Counted from the first letter of the stretch, positions 1-9,536 are shown. The stretch is DNA of 64,000 nucleotides from Dehalococcoidia bacterium (GCA_009838465.1 VXRN01000056.1:1-64000); one strand, 5' to 3'. Numbers and translations: made by a program. Notes: generated by a model not told the origin, from the sequence alone.

Positions 1-111
1 CTAGAATGGACATATGAGATTGTCTCCCAATGACCTTGGTTATGCAAAGGTCTCCGAGGGCGGGAACGACGAGTGAGTGGTTGAGCATGTCGTATTCATA
101 TGGATTTGGTA

Positions 112-1320
112 CTAGCCCACCGCTGATTCTGTCACACACCGCCCGGGGTCCGCCTCCGCCAACACCTGCGGCCTGTGTCCCGTATGAATGAAGTCCGCCA
201 GCAGCTTGCCTGCCATAGGCCCACGACCAAAGCCCGAGCTCGCCAGCCCACTCACGATGTAAAGATTCTCGCGCAAGCCTATTTTGCCGATGATTGGCGC
301 GCTGTCCATGGAGAAGGGCATCAGACCCGACCACGTCCGAGCAACCGGCAAGCTGGACAGCATCGGTATGATCTCAGACGCGTGTCCCTTGTTCACCTCG
401 ATGCCGGTGTGTTCGACGGCCTTTTCGTAGCCGGTCATCTGCCTGTCGCCGCCGAAGATTATTTCGCCGTTCCGTCGCTGTCTGCCGTAGAGGTGTCGCG
501 TTACCCGCAATCCGTCCTTATGCGTCAACTCTGGGGGAGTATCGGCGTCCGCGCCGTCATCAACACTCCAGATGTGAGCGGACTCCGCTGACGACTGCGT
601 TTGGAACACACTCGGTGGCAAGCTCTCAGTAGCCCACATCTGACCGCGTACCGGAATGATGGGAATATCGAGTCCCAGCATTCTGCCCAACGGTCCGCAC
701 CACGCGCCCGCCGCTATCACCAACGACCCGCAAGCGATCTCGCCACGAATGGACTCTACTGAATACCCACCTTCGGGACGAGGGGCAACGCCCAACACTG
801 TGTGATTGGTGAGAATGCGCGCTCCCGACTGGGCAGCGGCGTCCGCGAAGGCGCGAGTGGCCTTCACCGGATCGGCCTGGGCGCGGAGCGGCGTGTACAT
901 GAATCCCAACAGGGCGGGATTGGCCTCCGGTTCCATCGCGCGGGCCTCTCTCGTCGTCAGAAGCTCGACCTCGGACCCCTGAGAGCGCATCTCCAGAACC
1001 CGGTCTCGCATATAGTCGTACTGCTCGGGCGTGTGGATCGCGGTCAGCGAACCCGACTGTCGGAACTCGATGTCGTAGCCATGGTCGAGCTGCAACTCCT
1101 TGAACAGTTGCAGGCTGCCCATCGTCAGGTACGAACCGAGGTCTGGCATTGTTCCCCAGCCCGTCGCCCCTATCTGCCCTGCGTTGGCGCCGGACGCCTC
1201 CGACGCTATCTCGCCTCTCTCTACGAGCGCGACTTCGCGTCCGTGGCGAGCCAGGTAATAGGCGGTAGCGGCTCCCGCGATACCTCCGCCTACTATCAAT
1301 ATCTCAGCTTCTCGCGCCAT
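112..1320 (-). CDS. FAD-dependent oxidoreductase of the DAO family
   Basis: About 402 residues. It probably oxidises an amine or N-methyl/amino-acid substrate using FAD, as glycine and sarcosine oxidases do. The N-terminus has the Rossmann dinucleotide motif GGGIAG at residues 11-16, followed by an acidic residue in VALVERG that would bind the FAD ribose. The C-terminal third contains SGLMPFSMDSAPIIG and a SGLASSGFGRGP segment typical of DAO-fold enzymes. I chose the ATG at 1320 because a GAGAGGGG ribosome-binding sequence lies just upstream; an in-frame GTG at 1335 is the alternative. It lies 3' of the SMP-30 gene on the same strand, separated by a strong hairpin, so it may be transcribed separately. 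Family assignment is secure; the substrate is unknown. Confidence 0.88.
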   Translation of the reverse strand: MAREAEILIVGGGIAGAATAYYLARHGREVALVERGEIASEASGANAGQIGATGWGTMPDLGSYLTMGSLQLFKELQLDHGYDIEFRQSGSLTAIHTPEQYDYMRDRVLEMRSQGSEVELLTTREARAMEPEANPALLGFMYTPLRAQADPVKATRAFADAAAQSGARILTNHTVLGVAPRPEGGYSVESIRGEIACGSLVIAAGAWCGPLGRMLGLDIPIIPVRGQMWATESLPPSVFQTQSSAESAHIWSVDDGADADTPPELTHKDGLRVTRHLYGRQRRNGEIIFGGDRQMTGYEKAVEHTGIEVNKGHASEIIPMLSSLPVARTWSGLMPFSMDSAPIIGKIGLRENLYIVSGLASSGFGRGPMAGKLLADFIHTGHRPQVLAEADPGRCVTESAVG

Positions 1321-1365
1321 ACCCCTCTCTCCCACGGGTTAGGGTCATTCGACATCAGCGCTCCG

Positions 1366-1392
1366 TAGGGGCAACCCTTGTGGTTGCCCCTA
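1366..1392. repeat. Short hairpin, possible terminator
   Basis: Arms of 11 bases (1366-1376 and 1382-1392) are perfectly complementary around a 5-base loop. It sits between the end of the SMP-30 gene and the start of the FAD oxidoreductase, both on the minus strand. There is no clear T-run. A related structure (GGGCGCCC...GGGACGCCCC) occurs near 24842-24866, so this may be a dispersed palindrome rather than a dedicated terminator. Confidence 0.6.
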
Positions 1393-1419
1393 GGCCGGAA
1401 ATCAAATCGAAAGCCCCAC

Positions 1420-2316
1420 CTACGGGTAGAGCAGCCTTCCCTGCCGCTCTGTGTACGCGCGGAGCAGGTGCCCCTCTCCAGTCGTGACGTAGAGCGTGGA
1501 TAAATCCTCCCCGCCGAACGTGCAGTTCGTGGGGCGATCAACGTTCAGCGGATGCGTCTCTATGACCTCGCCGGATGGGGAGAAGACATAGATCATCGGC
1601 CCTGGACCGCTCTCGCGGAATCCGGCGGTCGCCACTATATTGCCCTCGACGTCCAGGCACATACCGTCAATGCCGCGATGCTCGCCGAAGTCGTGAATGA
1701 CCTCACCGTCGCCCAGAGACCCATCATTGTTGACGGGGTAGGCGCGAAGTTCTCTCTTCTCTTCGGGAAGCCGTCCGCTTTGCGCCACATACAGCGTGTT
1801 GTAAGCCAGCGAAAAGAGCAGACCGTTCGGTCGGGTGGTATCGAATGTGACACGAGTGATGGACCACGAGCCGTCAGCCTGGGGGTCGAGTCGGTAAACC
1901 GAGTCGTGGTCGAGTTCCTTGTTTGAACGATCTTCCGACCATGCGCCGCCCGCGCCTTCATAGAGCGGGTCAGTGAACCACACTCGGCCTGCGTGATCAA
2001 TCGCCAGGTCGTTAGGCACGTTGAGCTTCTTGCCCTCGAAACCGTCCGCCAGCACTGTTGCGCTGCCGTCCGCCTCGTATCGCACCACGCGCCTGCCGCC
2101 GCCTTCGCACGCGAACAGCGTACCGGACGGATCGAGCATGAGCCCGTTCGCGTTGTTCGTGCCTTCCTTGTAGATGGTCGAAGCGCGCTCTGCGGGGTCG
2201 TAGCGCATGATGTAGCTGTACGGGATCACAGTGAACAGCAGGCCGCTGCCGTCCCAGGCCGGGCCTTCTGATGTACCGCCGTATGGTCCGTTAACGTTCG
2301 TGAAATTCCAGGACAT
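1420..2316 (-). CDS. SMP-30/gluconolactonase family protein
   Basis: 298 residues, the normal length for this six-bladed beta-propeller lactonase family. It probably hydrolyses a sugar lactone or a related lactone and needs a divalent metal. Metal-site motifs are visible in order: Glu17 in TSEGPAWD, Asn in NVPNDLAID with FTDP shortly after, and Asp in HRGIDGMCLD. The start ATG at 2316 has GAGAGGCG upstream. The neighbouring aldolase and FAD oxidoreductase on the same strand suggest a small catabolic cluster, perhaps for sugar acids, but intergenic gaps with repeats separate them. The family is clear; the lactone is not. Confidence 0.88.
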   Translation of the reverse strand: MSWNFTNVNGPYGGTSEGPAWDGSGLLFTVIPYSYIMRYDPAERASTIYKEGTNNANGLMLDPSGTLFACEGGGRRVVRYEADGSATVLADGFEGKKLNVPNDLAIDHAGRVWFTDPLYEGAGGAWSEDRSNKELDHDSVYRLDPQADGSWSITRVTFDTTRPNGLLFSLAYNTLYVAQSGRLPEEKRELRAYPVNNDGSLGDGEVIHDFGEHRGIDGMCLDVEGNIVATAGFRESGPGPMIYVFSPSGEVIETHPLNVDRPTNCTFGGEDLSTLYVTTGEGHLLRAYTERQGRLLYP

Positions 2317-2420
2317 ATTCGCCTCTCAGTTTTTAGGTGTTATTCTATCACCGACGTATTGCCCGCCGGGACTAGTAGTCCAACAACTCAATAATGAAGC
2401 GTATCCAGATTCCCAATTAC

Positions 2421-2454
2421 CCCCTCTCCTCTTGGGAGAGGGTTAGGGTGTGGG
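2421..2454. repeat. REP-like palindrome, family A
   Basis: Contains CCCCTCTCCTCTTGGGAGAG followed by GGTTAGGGTGTGGG. This is one copy of the family whose core is CCCTCTCCC-loop-GGGAGAGGG plus a TAGGGTGAGG tail. Other copies are at 4884, 9537, 19551, 42311, 47380 and 50005. Confidence 0.75.
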
Positions 2455-2487
2455 TAGATAAGCCATCATCATAAATCTGTTGAACCA

Positions 2488-3315
2488 CTAGATTACTTCG
2501 TCCGACTCGCCTACATCCTCAACTTCCGTGCCTTCCAACTCCGCGCCCACCGCCTTGATCTGTCCGAACTCGTCCCTAAATCCGTTGTGCATGGTCCGCG
2601 CGTCTGAACTGTACAGCACGAATCGCACGCCCTCCTTCAGCCACTTGGTCGTAAGTTCGACCGTCTGGTGATGGAACAGGTTCGGGACGTTGTGCTTCTG
2701 GCAGATCCGGATGATCTCTCGCAGCGCGGCCTCGTAGTCGGGATGGTCGTACTGGTCGGGTATTCCCAGCGTGATGGTCAGGTCGTTGGGACCCACGAAG
2801 ATCGCGTCGATCCCGCCTACCGAGAGGATGTTGTCCAGGTTCTCGATTGCGGCGACGCTCTCTATGCCGACGATGCACACGCTGTTGCGGTTGCGCTCTT
2901 CCAGGTACTCCTTAGTCGCCTGGGAGGGGAACTCACCCGTGTCCATAACATTGCGTACCATCGCGCCCTTGAGAGGACGCCATTTGGCCGCGGCAACGAC
3001 TTCCTTGACTTCCTCGACCGTCTCACAGTACGGAGCGAGAATTCCGTGGGCACCGGCGTCCAGCGCCATCGTCACATAGTGCGAGTCCGGTATCGGAATG
3101 CGCACAATCGGGACCACTCCGCTGAACGAGAACGCCGCTATGAAGTCCGCCATCTCCGACCTGCCGCGTGGCGAATGTTCGCTATCCATGATTACGTAGT
3201 CCAGTCCAAAGCCGGACATCGGCCCGGTCCAGCGTGGATTCCGGCTCATGCTCAGCATAGTGCCGTAAACGATCCCGCCGGAGTGTGCTTTCTGCTTCAA
3301 CTCGTAGCCGTTCAT
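2488..3315 (-). CDS. HpcH/HpaI-type aldolase
   Basis: 275 residues. This is a class II, metal-dependent 2-keto-3-deoxy acid aldolase family member that cleaves 2-keto-3-deoxy acids to pyruvate (or glyoxylate-type products) plus an aldehyde. Visible family motifs are VIMDSEHSPR near residues 42-51, the metal ligands Glu in CIVGIESVAAIEN and Asp in FVGPNDLTITLG, and the glycine-rich GAHGILAPYCET. The start ATG is preceded by GGAGGAATT. The C-terminus carries an acidic tail (EGTEVEDVGESDEVI) beyond the usual fold. It is adjacent to and divergent from a nucleoside hydrolase. The fold is certain; the substrate is not. Confidence 0.88.
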   Translation of the reverse strand: MNGYELKQKAHSGGIVYGTMLSMSRNPRWTGPMSGFGLDYVIMDSEHSPRGRSEMADFIAAFSFSGVVPIVRIPIPDSHYVTMALDAGAHGILAPYCETVEEVKEVVAAAKWRPLKGAMVRNVMDTGEFPSQATKEYLEERNRNSVCIVGIESVAAIENLDNILSVGGIDAIFVGPNDLTITLGIPDQYDHPDYEAALREIIRICQKHNVPNLFHHQTVELTTKWLKEGVRFVLYSSDARTMHNGFRDEFGQIKAVGAELEGTEVEDVGESDEVI

Positions 3316-3362
3316 AATTCCTCCTACCGAATTTATGCTGTACTATGTTCACTGTTCGCGTC

Positions 3363-3401
3363 GGCGCGAGGCCGCGCTTGAGAGTGTATCAGCCTCGCGC
3401 C
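3363..3401. other. Inverted repeat between divergent genes
   Basis: Perfect 10-base arms GGCGCGAGGC (3363-3372) and GCCTCGCGCC (3392-3401) flank a 19-base spacer. They lie between the divergent aldolase (start 3315) and nucleoside hydrolase (start 3433). The position would suit an operator or an mRNA leader hairpin of the hydrolase. No family is recognised. Confidence 0.45.
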
Positions 3402-3432
3402 CAATTGATAAGTTGATAACTGAGAACTCATT

Positions 3433-4380
3433 ATGAAACGTGTGATAATAGATACCGACCCCGGCATTGATGACACCGCCGCCCTTCTGTTCGCGTTGGG
3501 CAGTCCAGAGCTTCGAATCGAGGCGTTGACCACGATTTTCGGCAACGTGTCGCTGGAACAATGCACACGCAACGCGCTGACTATTTTAGAGGCCGCTGGC
3601 CGTTCCGACATTCCCGTCTATCCCGGCGTGTCCAGATCGTTCGGGCTGGGCGACCCGCCTCTCGCGCCTCACATACATGGCTCCGACGGTATGGGAGACA
3701 CCAGCCCGCCAACACCGGACATCGAGCCGCAACCCGCCAATGCCGTCTTCGAGATAGTCCGGCGCGTTCTGGATTCGCCCGGCGAATTGACCTTCATCGC
3801 GCTCGGACGGCTAACCAATCTGGCTCTGGCTATCAACATAGCTCCCCAGGTGGCTGATTCTCTGAAAGAAGTCGTCGTGATGGGCGGCGCGGTGACTGTT
3901 CCCGGCAACGTGACGCCGGTCGCCACCGCCAACTTGCATGGCGATCCGCAGGCCGCTGACGTGGTGTATCGCTCAGTCGCGCGCATAGCGCAGGTGGGTC
4001 TGGACGTATGCCGGGAGGTGGAGTTTTCGCCCGAACAACTTCAGCAGGTGTGGCGGACTGACACATCGGCCACGCAACTCCTCCAGAACGCCGTCGCCTT
4101 CATACAGAACGCATACAGAAGCAGGGGACGACTGCGCGACCCCGACGGCGCCCAGTTCAACGACGTTCCGGCCATGGCCTACGCAATTGACCCCACGCTG
4201 TTCACCATGAGAGAAGCCTACGTCCGCGTCGAGCCTCACAGCGAACTAACCGCCGGCCAGACGGTCGCAGACATGGACGGCCTCACCGGAAACCCAACCA
4301 ACGCCAGCGTCGCCCTGGGCGTGGACGCAGAACGCCTTACCCGGCTATGGGTTAACCGCCTGACCGGAGGTCCCGCCTGA
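3433..4380 (+). CDS. Inosine-uridine preferring nucleoside hydrolase, divergent active site
   Basis: 315 residues. Nucleoside hydrolases split the N-glycosidic bond of ribonucleosides. The N-terminal DTDPGIDDTAALL calcium/ribose motif at residues 6-18 is intact, as is MGGAV in mid-protein. Two other conserved sites are altered. The usual A-E-F-N reads A-T-A-N (in VATANLHGDPQAAD). The C-terminal H-D that carries the leaving-group acid in inosine-uridine enzymes reads Asn243-Asp244 (FNDVPAMAYAIDP). The base specificity or the chemistry may therefore differ from the textbook enzyme. It is divergent from the HpcH/HpaI aldolase gene. Confidence 0.85.
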   Translation: MKRVIIDTDPGIDDTAALLFALGSPELRIEALTTIFGNVSLEQCTRNALTILEAAGRSDIPVYPGVSRSFGLGDPPLAPHIHGSDGMGDTSPPTPDIEPQPANAVFEIVRRVLDSPGELTFIALGRLTNLALAINIAPQVADSLKEVVVMGGAVTVPGNVTPVATANLHGDPQAADVVYRSVARIAQVGLDVCREVEFSPEQLQQVWRTDTSATQLLQNAVAFIQNAYRSRGRLRDPDGAQFNDVPAMAYAIDPTLFTMREAYVRVEPHSELTAGQTVADMDGLTGNPTNASVALGVDAERLTRLWVNRLTGGPA

Positions 4381-4969
4381 CATAACATCACCAGTAGAAC
4401 TTGTATCAGTCCAGTCGGTGGGTCGCTCATCCGTCATGCCCGCGAAAGCAGGTATCCAGGGGCAGGGCAGAGCGGGTCAGGCTCGATAAACTTTCCGACA
4501 TGCCGACCAGACTGATGCAGCATCTCCCCGGCCCATAGGACTACACTTTCGCATCCTCAATGCGCTATAATCCGAACATACAAACTAATCACGGAGCGCA
4601 TCCGAAGATGATCCTAAGACCCGATATATATAAACTTCGAGTTATGCAGACCGAAAACCGGAGGGACGAAGAAACTCCCCCATAGCTAAACGCTGGCAAA
4701 CGCTGGGAGAACTCTGGTGTTCTAATTTCCTGTCTCCCCCTGTGACTTACCTGTTAAACTCCCTGTACTTTCCTGTCGTGTTATAAACCAAAGTAAATGA
4801 TTACACGAATCCACCGTGCAGAACGTATCCGCCCCCAACCATGAAAAGCCCCGTCAGGCGATGGTCATTTGGATGTTGAAAATCCCCTCTCCCTCAGGGA
4901 GAGGGCTAGGGTGAGGATGAACTATAATTCAGTCATTCCCTAAGGATTGACCCGGAAAGGAAGTATGGA
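4381..4969. other. 589-base intergenic stretch with repeats
   Basis: No convincing gene. It contains a degraded family D element (4431-4460, CCCGCGAAAGCAGG), a CTATAATCC -10-like sequence near 4565, and a 25-codon open frame from ATG 4608 without further support. A segment around 4692-4760 resembles, in inverted orientation, part of the 54416-54746 gap. A family A palindrome lies at 4884-4917 and a TATAAT at 4923-4928 just ahead of the hydantoinase gene. Confidence 0.6.
4884..4917. repeat. REP-like palindrome, family A
   Basis: CCCCTCTCCCTCAGGGAGAG followed by GGCTAGGGTGAGG: stem CCCTCTCCCT/AGGGAGAGGG with almost no loop. It sits just upstream of a TATAAT and the TTG start of the fused hydantoinase gene. 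It is nearly identical to the copy at 9537. Confidence 0.8.
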
Positions 4970-7900
4970 TTGAGAATCGGCATTGACGTCGGCGGCACCT
5001 TTACCGACCTCGTCGCGATGGGGGAAGGCGATGACTCACCCGTCGTATTCAAGACCCCTACCACACCTGACGACCCCTCGGATGGCGTGCTGAATGGCAT
5101 AGAGGGTCTGGCCAAGTCCATGGGGCTGGACACCCGGGGCCTGCTGGAAAATGCACAGGTCATCATACACGGCACTACCGTCGCCACCAACACGCTCGTC
5201 GAGAGGAAGGGGGCCACGGTCGGACTCATCACCACCGAAGGCTTCAGAGACCTGCTGGAGATACGGGAAGGACTGAAGGAGGACAGGTACAACCTGAGAA
5301 TGGACCAGGTCGAGCCCCTGGCGCCGCGCTATCTGCGCGTTGGAGTCACCGAGCGCGTGGACTCCAGCGGCAGCGTCAGGCGCAAGTTGGACGTGGATGA
5401 TCTCAGGCGCAAGTCCGAGTACCTCAAATCCGAGGGAGTGGACTCCGTGGCGATCTGCTTCCTGTTTTCGTTTCTGAATCCCAACCACGAAATAGAGGCG
5501 GAGAAGATCGTGCGGGAAGTGCTGCCCGACGCCTACGTCTCCGCTTCACACGTCATATTGCCTCAGATCAAGGAGTTCGACAGGCTTTCGACGACTTCTC
5601 TAAATGCCTATGTCGGCCCGTCCCTATCCAGCTATCTGGAGCGTCTGGACACTCGCATCTCGGAGGCAGGCAGTTCCACCCCGCTGTTCGTGATTCAATC
5701 CAACGGCGGAATCGCCCCGATTGCGGACAGTTCAGAGCAGGCAGTAAGGTCCATACTCTCCGGGCCGGCCGGAGGCGCGGCCGGAGCGGCGCACGTCGCC
5801 CGCCAGCTGGGAGAGGAACGAGTGATCGCGCTCGACATGGGCGGTACCAGCACCGACATAACCCTGATTGAGGCCGGCAGTCCGCATATTACCAGCGAGA
5901 AGTTCGAGTCGGGCTGGAAGATCGCCGTTCCCACCGTAGATATACACACGCTCGGAGCCGGTGGCGGAAGCATCGCGCGCGTGGACGAGGGCGGTGTGCT
6001 GCGGGTCGGCCCCACGAGCGCCGGCGCCGACCCCGGTCCGGCGTGCTATGGTCGAGGCGGAACGCAGCCGACCGTAACCGACGCCGCTCTAGTTCTCGGC
6101 CTACTCGATACCGGAAGATTCCTGGGCGGAGCCGTTGAGCTAGAACCTGATCTCGCCATCGAAGCGATCCAGACCAATGTAGCCGAGCCTCTCGGCCTGG
6201 ACGTCGAGGCGGCAGCGGAAGGGATACTGCGCGTCGTATCCAGTTCGATTGCCGAGGGCATACGGCTGGCCTCCGTGAGTCGCGGACTCGATCCCCGCGA
6301 GTTCGCGCTGATGGGATTCGGTGGAGCCGCCGGTCTGGTCGCTACGAGGGTGGCGAGAGAGATCGGCATAGAACGCGTTCTGATTCCGCCCGCCGGTCCT
6401 GTTCTGTCCGCCTTCGGAATGATGGCCTCCGACCTGAAGTACGACCTTGCGCTGTCCCACCCGTCCAGCCTCAGCACGGTGGACCTCGACGGGCTGCGGA
6501 CCGCGTTCGCGACCCTGGTCGAGAATGGGCGGGAAAGAATCCGGTCGGCAGGCGCCGCTGAGTCGGATATCAGTGTCCAGCTATCGGCGGATATGCGCTA
6601 TCTCGATCAGATATACGAAGTGACGGTGGATGTTCCCAACCTCAACCTTCAAGACGAGGATCTGAGGATGCGCTGGGCCGAAAACATGCACGAGCGATTC
6701 GAGCGGCTTTACGCCTATCGCCAGCAAGAGCAGGACATCAGAATCGTTACTCTCAGAGCTAGCGCGGTGGGCCGTCTGTCGCTAGACAGCGGTGTCGGTT
6801 CTGCCCGCAATGGCAGTGAACCGAACGCGGCAATCTCTTCAGACGCCGATTCATTAAAGAATGTTTCGAGTGGCCCCGCCGTCATCAACACTGACTACAA
6901 TACGGTGGTGGTCGGCGAGGGATGCTCCGCAAGGTTCGACCGGGACGGCATATTGCATATTGAAGTAGAGGCTCTCACCCAAGCCTCCGACGACACCCAG
7001 GGAGACTCCGTCACACTCTCCGTGGTTGGAAACCGCCTGGAATCTATCGCCATCGAGATGATGGACGTGATGCTCCGCACCGCTCTATCCCAGATTCTGA
7101 ACGCCAGCCGGGACTTTTCTACCGCTATTCTGGATGGCCAGTGCAGGCTCGTCGCGCAGGGCGAGGGCATACCCGTGCATGTAAGCGCGCTGCCGGTTGC
7201 GGGTCGCGCCGTTCTGGACTACTTCGGTGACGGCATCGCTCCGGGCGACGTGTTCCTTCTCAACGACCCCTACTTTGGAGGATCGCACCTGCCCGACCTC
7301 ACCGTGATACGCCCGGTCTTCGTGGACGGAGAGCTCAAGTTCATGACGGTGAACAGGGCGCACCACACGGACGTTGGCGGAGGCACCCACGGCGGCTACA
7401 ACCCGTCCGCCAGCGAGATATTCCACGAGGGCCTGCGAATTCCGCCGCTGAGGATCTACGACGGCGACGTACCGCGCGACGACCTGCTTCAGATGATGTC
7501 GGCGAATGTCCGGTATCCCAAGAACTTCCTGGGTGATCTGAACGCTCAGATTGGCTCGGTCCTGACGGCGGAGCGGCGAATCCGGGAACTCGTTAACCAC
7601 TACGGCCCGGAACGGCTAACCCGAATAGTGGATGGCATCCTCGACGCTACCGAGGCGCAGGTCAGGAGCTTCATTTCGGACTGGCCCGACGGGGAATATT
7701 TCGGCGAGTCACTAGTAGATGACGACGGCTTCGATTCGGAGCTGATTCCGATAAGGGCCAGGGTCACCGTCGCCGGAGACACGCTGACTATAGACCTGGG
7801 CGAGTCTTCCCAGCAGGTCACCGGATTCATAAACAGCGCCTATGCCAATACCAGGTCGCTCGCCCACGCCGCCATAATGTACCTCGCTCCATACGACGTT

Positions 7901-8629
7901 CCGAAGAACGAAGGCTCGATGGGTCCACTGAGAGTCATTGCTCCCAGCGGCCTGATAGTAAACGCCGACTCTCCCGCGCCAGTGTGTATGAGCACAAATC
8001 ACTGCGCCGAGGAGATCGTCGAGGCGATCTTCAAGGCGCTGTCCCAGGCGGTCCCCGAGGCGGTGAACGCGGGCTTCTCCCGCCGTCTGCGATACGCAAT
8101 CACCGGCGACGACCCAAGAACCGGCGAGTCCTTCCTGTGGCACTTCTTCATGGCGAGAGGCGGCGGAGGAGCGTCCCTTGGTCACGACGGATGGAGCTGC
8201 GTCGGAGAGGTGAACGTCGCTGGCGGTATCCGCGCCAACAGCGTCGAGGTCACGGAGGAACGCTTCCCTCTCTTCGTAGTCAACCACGAACTGAGACCCG
8301 GGTCGGCAGGAAACGGTCAGTGGCGCGGTGGCCTGGGCGCCGTATGCGAAATCATCTATGAAGGAGAGGGTGAAGCCTCGCTGAACACGGCTGGAGACGG
8401 CGCCATTGTACCCCCGTTCGGCGTTCTAGGAGGAAAGCCCGGTCTGCCGCACAGGTATTCCATAGTCTCAGACGGCGTCGAAACAGTTCTGCCGACAAAA
8501 CAGACGGGCGTAGTGGTCAGGCCGGGAGACCGAATTGTCGCGCTATCCTCGGGCGGAGGCGGATATGGCGACCCGTCGCTCAGGTCACGTGAATCGAATA
8601 ACTGGGACCGCAAGAACGGCTACATCTAG
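4970..8629 (+). CDS. Fused hydantoinase/oxoprolinase (HyuA-HyuB) protein
   Basis: 1219 residues in a single chain. The N-terminal half is HyuA-like, with an actin-type ATPase fold: IDVGGTFTDLV near residues 4-14 and LDMGGTSTDITL near 288-299. The C-terminal half, from about residue 680, is HyuB-like. Members hydrolyse 5-oxoproline or hydantoins with ATP, or carboxylate ketones when paired with a third subunit; no third subunit is seen here. The length matches eukaryotic-type 5-oxoprolinase. Translation most likely starts at TTG 4970, since the ATG at 4965 is out of frame and stops at once; AAGGAAG lies a few bases upstream. It leads a plus-strand run with enoyl-CoA hydratase and CoA-transferases. 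Confidence 0.9.
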   Translation: MRIGIDVGGTFTDLVAMGEGDDSPVVFKTPTTPDDPSDGVLNGIEGLAKSMGLDTRGLLENAQVIIHGTTVATNTLVERKGATVGLITTEGFRDLLEIREGLKEDRYNLRMDQVEPLAPRYLRVGVTERVDSSGSVRRKLDVDDLRRKSEYLKSEGVDSVAICFLFSFLNPNHEIEAEKIVREVLPDAYVSASHVILPQIKEFDRLSTTSLNAYVGPSLSSYLERLDTRISEAGSSTPLFVIQSNGGIAPIADSSEQAVRSILSGPAGGAAGAAHVARQLGEERVIALDMGGTSTDITLIEAGSPHITSEKFESGWKIAVPTVDIHTLGAGGGSIARVDEGGVLRVGPTSAGADPGPACYGRGGTQPTVTDAALVLGLLDTGRFLGGAVELEPDLAIEAIQTNVAEPLGLDVEAAAEGILRVVSSSIAEGIRLASVSRGLDPREFALMGFGGAAGLVATRVAREIGIERVLIPPAGPVLSAFGMMASDLKYDLALSHPSSLSTVDLDGLRTAFATLVENGRERIRSAGAAESDISVQLSADMRYLDQIYEVTVDVPNLNLQDEDLRMRWAENMHERFERLYAYRQQEQDIRIVTLRASAVGRLSLDSGVGSARNGSEPNAAISSDADSLKNVSSGPAVINTDYNTVVVGEGCSARFDRDGILHIEVEALTQASDDTQGDSVTLSVVGNRLESIAIEMMDVMLRTALSQILNASRDFSTAILDGQCRLVAQGEGIPVHVSALPVAGRAVLDYFGDGIAPGDVFLLNDPYFGGSHLPDLTVIRPVFVDGELKFMTVNRAHHTDVGGGTHGGYNPSASEIFHEGLRIPPLRIYDGDVPRDDLLQMMSANVRYPKNFLGDLNAQIGSVLTAERRIRELVNHYGPERLTRIVDGILDATEAQVRSFISDWPDGEYFGESLVDDDGFDSELIPIRARVTVAGDTLTIDLGESSQQVTGFINSAYANTRSLAHAAIMYLAPYDVPKNEGSMGPLRVIAPSGLIVNADSPAPVCMSTNHCAEEIVEAIFKALSQAVPEAVNAGFSRRLRYAITGDDPRTGESFLWHFFMARGGGGASLGHDGWSCVGEVNVAGGIRANSVEVTEERFPLFVVNHELRPGSAGNGQWRGGLGAVCEIIYEGEGEASLNTAGDGAIVPPFGVLGGKPGLPHRYSIVSDGVETVLPTKQTGVVVRPGDRIVALSSGGGGYGDPSLRSRESNNWDRKNGYI

Positions 8630-8667
8630 TATCGTCTTAACCTGGAAAGTGTAAATCGGAGTATAAA

Positions 8668-9510
8668 ATGTCCTACGAAAACCTGCTGCTGGACAGCGAC
8701 GGTCCCGTCCTGAAAATCACCGTGAACCGGCCGGAAGTGCGGAACGCCCAGAGCCGCCTCATGCTCGAGGAATTCGACGATGCATTGATGTCGGCAGCGG
8801 ACGACGATTCGGTACGGGTGGTAATTGTAGCGGGCGCCGGAGACCACTTCTCCTCCGGCCACGACCTCGGTAGCCCGCAGGAATTGGCCGACCGAGAAAA
8901 GCGACCATACGCGCCCGGAATCCCAGGCTCCTATGATCGCAGCCGCAAGCAGAACCTGGACAACACCCTGCGGTGGCGCGATTTTCCGAAGCCGACCATT
9001 GCGCAGGTGCAGGGATACTGCATCATGGGCGGCCTGATACTCGCCACCGCCTGCGACCTGATACTCGCCTCCGAGGACGCGCGCTTCTCGGATCGCACGG
9101 TACGCTGGGGAGGGCCGCACGTGCAGTTCGCCAGCCTGCCCTGGGAAATCGGCTTCAGGAAGGCCAAGGAGTACCTCTTCACCGGGGACTGGATTGACGC
9201 TCACGAGGCGGAGAGACTGGGACTGGTCAACCGCGTCGTGCCGCGTGAATCGCTTGATGATGAGACGATGAAACTCGCGCAGCGTATAGCCCTACAGGAG
9301 CCCTTCGCGCTACGAATTTCGAAATTCTCGGTCAACCAGATGCAGGACGAAATGGGCTTCCGATCCGGCATAGCGAGCGCGTTCCAGACGCACGCGCTCT
9401 CAATCGCCTACCGGCGCGAACGTGACGCCGAGCAGGATGCCGAACAAGGAATAGCCCGGGCCCGTGCACGGGACCAACGCTTCGGCGACTTCGGCGACCG
9501 GCAGAGATGA
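8668..9510 (+). CDS. Enoyl-CoA hydratase/isomerase family protein
   Basis: 280 residues with the crotonase fold. Oxyanion-hole segments are visible: FSSGHDLGSPQEL near residue 70 and YCIMGGLILATACDLILAS near 114-132, followed by FSDRTVRWG. Members hydrate, isomerise or hydrolyse acyl-CoA thioesters. GGAG lies 7 bases before the ATG. The C-terminus is Arg/Glu-rich (RERDAEQDAEQGIARARARDQ). It is only 38 bases after the fused hydantoinase gene and followed by two CoA-transferases, which suggests a shared degradation route in which an acid is activated to a CoA ester and then hydrated. Which of the crotonase reactions it performs cannot be told. Confidence 0.9.
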   Translation: MSYENLLLDSDGPVLKITVNRPEVRNAQSRLMLEEFDDALMSAADDDSVRVVIVAGAGDHFSSGHDLGSPQELADREKRPYAPGIPGSYDRSRKQNLDNTLRWRDFPKPTIAQVQGYCIMGGLILATACDLILASEDARFSDRTVRWGGPHVQFASLPWEIGFRKAKEYLFTGDWIDAHEAERLGLVNRVVPRESLDDETMKLAQRIALQEPFALRISKFSVNQMQDEMGFRSGIASAFQTHALSIAYRRERDAEQDAEQGIARARARDQRFGDFGDRQR

Positions 9511-9536
9511 CTGCCCAAACCCAATAACCTGACTAT

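Noticed and set aside
1-111. Possible end of a gene entering from the left edge
   Set aside because: No frame in these bases shows recognisable protein sequence.
802-1368. Long plus-strand frame opposite the FAD oxidoreductase
   Set aside because: It is antisense to a clear DAO-family gene, has no recognisable domain and a composition expected from the opposite strand.
4608-4685. 25-codon open frame (MILRPDIYKLRVMQTENRRD...) in the 4.4-4.97 kb gap
   Set aside because: No convincing ribosome-binding site, no family and no conservation evidence; mentioned only within the gap entry.
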